The translations under genes were made by a program, and so were the position numbers. This document shows, one piece after another, positions 5,527 to 9,764 of a stretch of DNA of 9,764 nucleotides; position 1 is the stretch's first letter, and every line of letters starts with the position of its first letter. The DNA comes from Bacillota bacterium. GTDB lineage: Bacteria > Bacillota_C > Negativicutes > Sporomusales > Sporomusaceae. Below the pieces are notes generated by a model, which worked only from the letters and a program-made list of their open reading frames with translations, did not search any database and had not been told where the DNA came from. The stretch covers positions 1 through 9,764 of the forward strand of contig JAEZQV010000484.1 of assembly GCA_023441125.1 (NCBI GenBank), given 5' to 3'.

Positions 5527-8460
5527 ATGTCTTTTACTGTTGGTCAGACCTATCACGGCTTTAAACTGCTGGCTGCCAGGCAAGTAACCGAGATTAATTC
5601 CGCAGCAAAGCTTTTCCTGCACGAACAAAGCGGTGCACGGCTACTATACCTGGGCAACGATGATGATAATAAAGTATTCTCCATTGCCTTCCGCACCCCG
5701 CCGGCCGATTCCACCGGCGTACCGCATATTGTGGAACATTCGGTGCTATGCGGTTCGCGTAAATTTCCCATTAAGGAACCGTTTGTTGAACTGGTTAAGG
5801 GTTCTCTGAATACTTTCCTTAATGCCATGACTTTTCCCGATAAGACCATGTATCCGGTTGCCAGCCGCAATGACAAGGATTTCCGCAATCTGATGGATGT
5901 GTATCTGGATGCCGTCTTTTATCCGCTCATGCTGGAGACGCCCGAGATTCTCATGCAGGAAGGCTGGCATTACGATTTGCCGTCCAAAGAAAGCGAGCTC
6001 TCTTATAAAGGGGTTGTCTACAATGAGATGAAAGGTGTCTTTTCTTCGCCGGATGCTATTTTGGAACATCAAATCTACGCCACTCTCTTCCCGGACACAA
6101 CCTATGGCGTGGAATCAGGCGGTGATCCGGATTATATACCGGAGCTGACCCAGGAGCAGTTTATTGCTTTTCATAAGCGGTATTATCATCCTGCCAACAG
6201 CTATATTTTTCTGTACGGCGATCTGGACTTGGACGATAACCTGGCATTCCTCGATAACGCCTATCTTAAAGATTTCACAGCGATCAAGCCGGACTCGGAC
6301 ATTCCGCTGCAAAAGCCGTTTGCCCAAACCGTTGTCAAGGTGGTCGATTATCCGGTATCGCCCCAGGAATCAACGGCCGATAAAACTTTTATCACGCTGA
6401 ACATCGCCGCCGGCCAGGCTACCGACCCGGAAAGCTACCTGGGACTGATGATGCTGGAGCACATCCTGCTGGAGACCCCGGCGGCGCCACTGAAAAAGGC
6501 GCTTATTGACGCCGGCTTGGGAAAAGAGGTTTTTGGCAGTTACAGTAAGAGCATCCTGCAGCCTACCATGACGTTCGGCGTGAGCGGTGCGAATCCTGAC
6601 CAGATTGACGCTTTTAGAGATACCGTTGCCGGCGCCCTGCGGCAACTGGCCGAAAACGGGCTGGACCCCAAACTGGTAGAGTCGTCGGTTAATATCTTTG
6701 AATTTCATTTGCGTGAAGCAAACTACGGCAACCGCCCGAAGGGGCTTGTTTACAATATGAAGTGCCTGGACAGCTGGCTGTATGACGAAGACCCGCTGAT
6801 GCATCTGGCTTACGAACCGGCCCTGGAAAAAATTAAACACCAGTACAAAAACGGCTATTTTGAGCAGCTGATTACAAGCTGCCTGGTAGATAATACCCAT
6901 CAGGCCCTGGTCGCCCTTCAGCCTAATCGCGAAATCGGCGCCCAAAAAGCTGCCGAACTCAAAGAGAAACTGGCCAAAGACAAAGCCGGTTTGAGCGATG
7001 CCCAACTCACCAAGCTTGTTAAGCAGACCAAGGCGCTGAAAGCGCGCCAGGAAACGCCGGATTCACCGGAAAAGCTGGAACTGATTCCGCTGCTGGCCTT
7101 GCAGGATATTGATCCCAAGACCGAAGAACTGGTGACGCAAGCCCAAAAAGAGCAGGGCCTGCCTGTGCTCCTGCATCCCATGTTTACTAACCGCATTGCC
7201 TATGTCAATTTATACTTTAACACCGCAGCGGTGGCGGAGCAGGAATGGCCCTACCTGTTTTTACTGGCCGACTTGTTGGGCAAGGTAGACACCCGGAAAT
7301 TTCCCTATACCGAGCTCGCCAAAGAGATTAATATTCATACCGGCGGCTTTACCTATGATGTACTCGCCTACTCGGAAAATGGCGACGATGAAACCTATTC
7401 GCCCATGTTCCGGGTGAAGGCCAAAGCCCTGGTGAGCAAGCTGCCCGACATGTTCGCCTTACTGGGCGATGTGACCGGCAGCAGCCTGTTTACGGATACC
7501 AACCGCCTGAAAGAACTTATCCGCGAGACCAAAGCCGCCTGGGACACGGCCTTGTTCCGCCGTGGCCAGCAGGTTGTGGCCAGCAGACTGTTGTCCTATG
7601 TCTCACCGGTGGCCAAATTTAATGAAGCCGGCCAATTGACATATTATAAGTTTATCGCCGCCCTGGAACAGACGCTGGACGCCAAGGCGCAGGAAATCGG
7701 GCAGAAGCTGGCGGCGGTGGCGCAGATGGTCTTTAACCGCGATAATCTGCTGACAGGCATCACGTGCGATACGGAAGATTATAAATTATTCCGCCAGGGT
7801 TTCCCTGACCTGCTGGAAAAACTGGGCAACAGAAAGTATAAACCGGCTAATTTCAGCTTTAAAACCGAGGCCCGCAACGAAGCGCTGCTAACCTCCGGCA
7901 AAGTCCAGTATGTTGCCAAAGGCGCCAATTTCCGCCGGCTGGGCTATAATTATCATGGCAGTATGAAGGTGCTGGAAACCATTTTACGCTATGATTACCT
8001 CTGGAACCGTATCCGGGTGCAGGGCGGGGCCTATGGCGCTTTTGCCCAGTTTGACAGGAGCGGCAATGCGGTGTTTGGCTCCTACCGGGACCCCAATCTG
8101 GCCGAAACGGTTAAGGTCTATGATGAGACGGCCAATTATCTTAATGCCTTTACCGCCGACAATGTCAGCAAGCGGGAGATGACCAAATATATTATCGGCA
8201 CCATGAGCACCCTCGACGCGCCGCTGACGCCGCAGATGAAAGGGGAGCGGGCGGATGCCGCCTATATCCGCAACATCAGCCAGGCCGACCTGCAGCAGGA
8301 ACGGGACGAAATACTGGCCACACGGCAGCAGGATATTAAGAAGCTGGCCGCACTGGTGGATGCGGTTATGCGGGCCAATTATCTGTGCGTCATGGGGGGC
8401 GAGCAGAAAATCAAGGCCAGCAAAGAGTTGTTTGGCGAACTGGTTACTGTAATCGAATAG
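5527..8460 (+). CDS. M16C zinc metalloprotease, presequence protease (PreP/Cym1)-like
   Basis: Encodes 977 residues, full length for the M16C subfamily. These enzymes close two halves around a chamber and degrade unfolded peptides of a few tens of residues. The active half has the inverted zinc motif H67-I-V-E70-H71 and the distal ligand E167 in Y-N-E-M-K-G. The spacing from H71 to E167 matches human PreP (H108 to E205) to within one residue. Middle domains follow, with a charged Lys/Ala/Glu-rich helical hinge around 470-540 typical of the M16C-associated region. The C-terminal substrate-contact motif R830-x-x-G-G-A-Y836-G corresponds to the Arg/Tyr pair of PreP. No signal peptide is visible, so it is probably cytoplasmic. 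GTGAGGT (5515-5521) precedes ATG 5527 at suitable spacing. It appears to be transcribed alone, with a strong terminator after it. Confidence 0.95.
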   Translation: MSFTVGQTYHGFKLLAARQVTEINSAAKLFLHEQSGARLLYLGNDDDNKVFSIAFRTPPADSTGVPHIVEHSVLCGSRKFPIKEPFVELVKGSLNTFLNAMTFPDKTMYPVASRNDKDFRNLMDVYLDAVFYPLMLETPEILMQEGWHYDLPSKESELSYKGVVYNEMKGVFSSPDAILEHQIYATLFPDTTYGVESGGDPDYIPELTQEQFIAFHKRYYHPANSYIFLYGDLDLDDNLAFLDNAYLKDFTAIKPDSDIPLQKPFAQTVVKVVDYPVSPQESTADKTFITLNIAAGQATDPESYLGLMMLEHILLETPAAPLKKALIDAGLGKEVFGSYSKSILQPTMTFGVSGANPDQIDAFRDTVAGALRQLAENGLDPKLVESSVNIFEFHLREANYGNRPKGLVYNMKCLDSWLYDEDPLMHLAYEPALEKIKHQYKNGYFEQLITSCLVDNTHQALVALQPNREIGAQKAAELKEKLAKDKAGLSDAQLTKLVKQTKALKARQETPDSPEKLELIPLLALQDIDPKTEELVTQAQKEQGLPVLLHPMFTNRIAYVNLYFNTAAVAEQEWPYLFLLADLLGKVDTRKFPYTELAKEINIHTGGFTYDVLAYSENGDDETYSPMFRVKAKALVSKLPDMFALLGDVTGSSLFTDTNRLKELIRETKAAWDTALFRRGQQVVASRLLSYVSPVAKFNEAGQLTYYKFIAALEQTLDAKAQEIGQKLAAVAQMVFNRDNLLTGITCDTEDYKLFRQGFPDLLEKLGNRKYKPANFSFKTEARNEALLTSGKVQYVAKGANFRRLGYNYHGSMKVLETILRYDYLWNRIRVQGGAYGAFAQFDRSGNAVFGSYRDPNLAETVKVYDETANYLNAFTADNVSKREMTKYIIGTMSTLDAPLTPQMKGERADAAYIRNISQADLQQERDEILATRQQDIKKLAALVDAVMRANYLCVMGGEQKIKASKELFGELVTVIE

Positions 8461-8469
8461 CAATACTAA

Positions 8470-8549
8470 GAGATTGCCGCGGCTTACTGCCCAGGGACAG
8501 GCAAGAGTTGCCTGTTAGCGTGGGTGTGCCTGTGGCAATCTCGTTTTTT
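8470..8549 (+). terminator. Branched intrinsic terminator after the M16C protease gene
   Basis: The outer stem pairs 8470-8482 (GAGATTGCCGCGG) with 8530-8542 (CCTGTGGCAATCTC read without its first extra base, 13 pairs including two G-U), followed by G and six Ts at 8544-8549. Inside its 47-base loop is a second hairpin: ACAGGCAA (8497-8504) with TTGCCTGT (8508-8515) around GAG. The outer stem plus T-tract satisfy the usual terminator rule on the + strand. The nested arm makes the whole larger than a standard terminator. It begins 10 bases after the protease stop and separates the protease from the convergent gene at 8597-8887. Confidence 0.8.
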
Positions 8550-8596
8550 GTCTGACGGAGAGCAAGCCCGCCTGGCGCTCGCTGCGACAGAGCTGA

Positions 8597-8887
8597 TTAC
8601 TCGGTTAACACTCCCTGGCGCAGCAGGCCTTCGTCTGTTTCCCACGACTCCACAATGGCCTTGGCGGTGCGGTAATCAAAGCCCATACCCATGAAATAAC
8701 TGATGAGCGCCACTTCGGTTATGGCATGACGCGGATTGGTGGTATCCAGCTCTTCTAACCCATGCCGGACAGCCGGTTCGACCTGGAGTACAAAATAGCC
8801 GGCAGTCAGCGGTTGTTCGGGAACAAGCTGAAATACCGGCGTTGGCCGTGACGACCGTTTGGGTATTAGTTGTCGAAACTTTGGCAT
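8597..8887 (-). CDS. Small protein of unknown function, 96 residues
   Basis: I do not recognise a family. The ATG (complement of 8885-8887) has a good ribosome binding site, AAGGGAGG, seven bases upstream on the - strand, and a candidate promoter further up, so the gene is probably real. The N-terminal 25 or so residues are basic and Pro-rich (M-P-K-F-R-Q-L-I-P-K-R). The middle is hydrophobic/neutral with V-L-Q-V-E-P-A-V. The C-terminal half looks helical: A-I-T-E-V-A-L-I-S-Y-F-M-G-M-G-F-D-Y-R-T-A-K-A-I-V-E-S-W-E. No signal peptide, clear membrane segment, cysteine or known catalytic motif is visible. It is convergent with the protease and divergent from the gene at 9065. A lineage-specific cytoplasmic protein is the simplest reading. 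Confidence 0.72.
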   Translation of the reverse strand: MPKFRQLIPKRSSRPTPVFQLVPEQPLTAGYFVLQVEPAVRHGLEELDTTNPRHAITEVALISYFMGMGFDYRTAKAIVESWETDEGLLRQGVLTE

Positions 8888-9064
8888 TCTATTGCCTCCC
8901 TTGCAGCTTTTATTATAGTTTATGTTATAGCCGGCGATTGTGTGTTATGTTAAGATTTAGATCATTGCCCTATAGAAAAGTTCGTAAGGCAGCAGGAAAG
9001 AAGCCGGGGGATGGCTAACTATGCCTGTAAGTGTTATTAATGTAGATTGGTAAGGTGGGAGAAC
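8888..9064. other. Divergent intergenic region
   Basis: These 177 bases separate the - strand small gene from the + strand gene at 9065. Besides the - strand promoter candidate, the + strand side could fold: AGGCA (8987-8991) with TGCCT (9022-9026), enclosing AGCC (9002-9005) with GGCT (9013-9016). The stems are short and match no riboswitch class I could confirm. Confidence 0.3.
8912..8953 (-). promoter_or_regulatory. Candidate sigma-A promoter(s) for the small - strand gene
   Basis: On the - strand, TTAACA (complement of 8948-8953) and TATAAC (complement of 8924-8929) are 18 bases apart and fit -35/-10 elements. A second, perfect TATAAT (complement of 8912-8917) lies closer to the gene but has no clear -35. 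Either would start transcription a short distance before the ribosome binding site of the 8597-8887 gene. Confidence 0.4.
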
Positions 9065-9764
9065 ATGAGCGTACCAAATGTCAATAGCGTTAGCACGCCG
9101 CCGGTGACAGGGCCGGCCGCCGCCGTGCCCGCCGCAACTCCAGCAAATCAGCCAATTCAGGCGTCGCCGGAAACTGCGGATACTGCGGCAGCGGCTGGCA
9201 GCAGCCAGCCGGAAAATCCGTCCGGGACACAGGCTTCACCCGGCGCCGCCGCGCAAGCGCCGCAGCCGCAGGCTGCCACCCGCGCCGTGCTTGTGGCCCT
9301 GGAAAGCTTTATTGCCGCGGGCTTGGACGAGCTCGGGCAAATGCTTAGCAACAGGACCGCACTTATCGATAAATTGCCGCCGGAAATCAAAGAATTGGTG
9401 CAAAATATTCTTACGACACAATCGCAGGCCCAGACCCAGACCGACCAAGCGGCTCTGCCGGCCGGTTTGGCGGCCTTGCTCAAATCACCCAGAACATCAG
9501 CCGAAAAACTTGTGCTGCTCGCCAATATTATGGACGAAGCGGCCGGCCTGGCCGATATGCCGGCTGGACAGCCGGCCGGCGGTGCGGTTGCCGAGCGGCA
9601 ACCGGTTTTGCAAGTCCTGGCCAGGGCCTGGAATGACGGTAACCCTGAACAGTTAACAGCGGCGGCGAAGGTCTTGCGGGAACTGGCGAACACCGTACAG
9701 GCCGCCCGCCAGCCGGCCGGACAGCCGGAACCGTCAACTGCCGGTGCGCAAGCCGGGCCAGCGG
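9065..9764 (+). CDS. Ala/Pro/Gln-rich protein, N-terminal part (runs off the window), possibly FliK/YlqG-like
   Basis: An open frame of 233 codons with no stop begins at ATG 9065. It is preceded by AAGGTGGGAG (9052-9061), a credible ribosome binding site. The first 75 or so residues are low complexity (Ala, Pro, Gln, Ser, Thr) and probably disordered. A folded-looking helical stretch follows (A-V-L-V-A-L-E-S-F-I-A-A-G-L-D-E-L-G), then L-P-P-E-I-K-E-L-V-Q-N-I-L, then L-L-K-S-P-R-T-S-A-E-K-L-V-L-L-A-N-I-M, separated by Gln/Ala-rich linkers. No signal peptide is seen. This layout recalls N-terminal regions of flagellar hook-length-control (FliK-like) or YlqG-type proteins of Firmicutes, but no diagnostic motif is visible, so the functional call is a guess. 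The C-terminus and downstream genes are outside the window. Confidence 0.7.
   Translation, partial: MSVPNVNSVSTPPVTGPAAAVPAATPANQPIQASPETADTAAAAGSSQPENPSGTQASPGAAAQAPQPQAATRAVLVALESFIAAGLDELGQMLSNRTALIDKLPPEIKELVQNILTTQSQAQTQTDQAALPAGLAALLKSPRTSAEKLVLLANIMDEAAGLADMPAGQPAGGAVAERQPVLQVLARAWNDGNPEQLTAAAKVLRELANTVQAARQPAGQPEPSTAGAQAGPA

Noticed and set aside
8981..9030. Possible c-di-GMP-I (GEMM) riboswitch before the gene at 9065
   Set aside because: There is a loose AAAG-AAGCC-GGG similarity and a short stem, but the conserved CGCAAAGCC and GGCAAACC core elements and the receptor pairings are missing. A covariance-model search would settle it.
9157..9693. 178-codon open frame on the - strand opposite the Ala/Pro-rich gene
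   Set aside because: The + strand frame has a good ribosome binding site and start. The - strand product is Ala/Ser/Cys-rich low complexity without an initiation signal.

Overview
The window looks like part of a chromosome from an anaerobic, probably flagellated Firmicute. A member of the Negativicutes (Sporomusa/Pelosinus-like) is my best guess, from the Pdu-type microcompartment genes, a DUF1638 protein and an M16C presequence-type protease lying together. This assignment is inference; there is no rRNA or other marker gene here.

Region 1 (1-3260, + strand) is the distal end of a bacterial microcompartment (BMC) operon for 1,2-propanediol-type metabolism. In order it holds the 3' end of a PduM-like gene, pduN (vertex pentamer), pduS (Fe-S/flavin cobalamin reductase), pduT (tandem-BMC trimeric shell protein), pduU (permuted BMC shell protein) and pduV/eutP (Ras-like GTPase). 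The genes overlap by 4-10 bases or are closely spaced, and use C-ending codons very heavily. PduS should reduce cobalamin inside the shell. PduN, PduT and PduU build the shell, and PduV is an accessory GTPase. The main oddity is that PduT has Ala at residue 108, where the Salmonella/Citrobacter protein has the cysteine that holds a [4Fe-4S] cluster in the pore. The BMC block appears to end in a perfect 9-bp hairpin inside the last codons of pduV, with an A-rich left flank but no T-tract.

Region 2 (3274-5276, + strand) has ordinary, less C-biased codon use. It holds a receiver-only response regulator with no output domain, a PHP-family histidinol-phosphatase-like enzyme (probable TTG start) and a DUF1638 protein.

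Region 3 (5277-8549) is a 250-base leader with a long stem-loop, a complete 977-residue M16C zinc metalloprotease, and a strong branched intrinsic terminator.

Region 4 (8597-9764) has a small unrecognised protein on the - strand, convergent with the protease. Divergent from it, across a 177-base intergenic region, starts an Ala/Pro/Gln-rich protein that runs off the window. It could be a FliK/YlqG-like flagellar protein, but this is weakly supported.

I saw no tRNA, rRNA, CRISPR array, insertion sequence or transposase.
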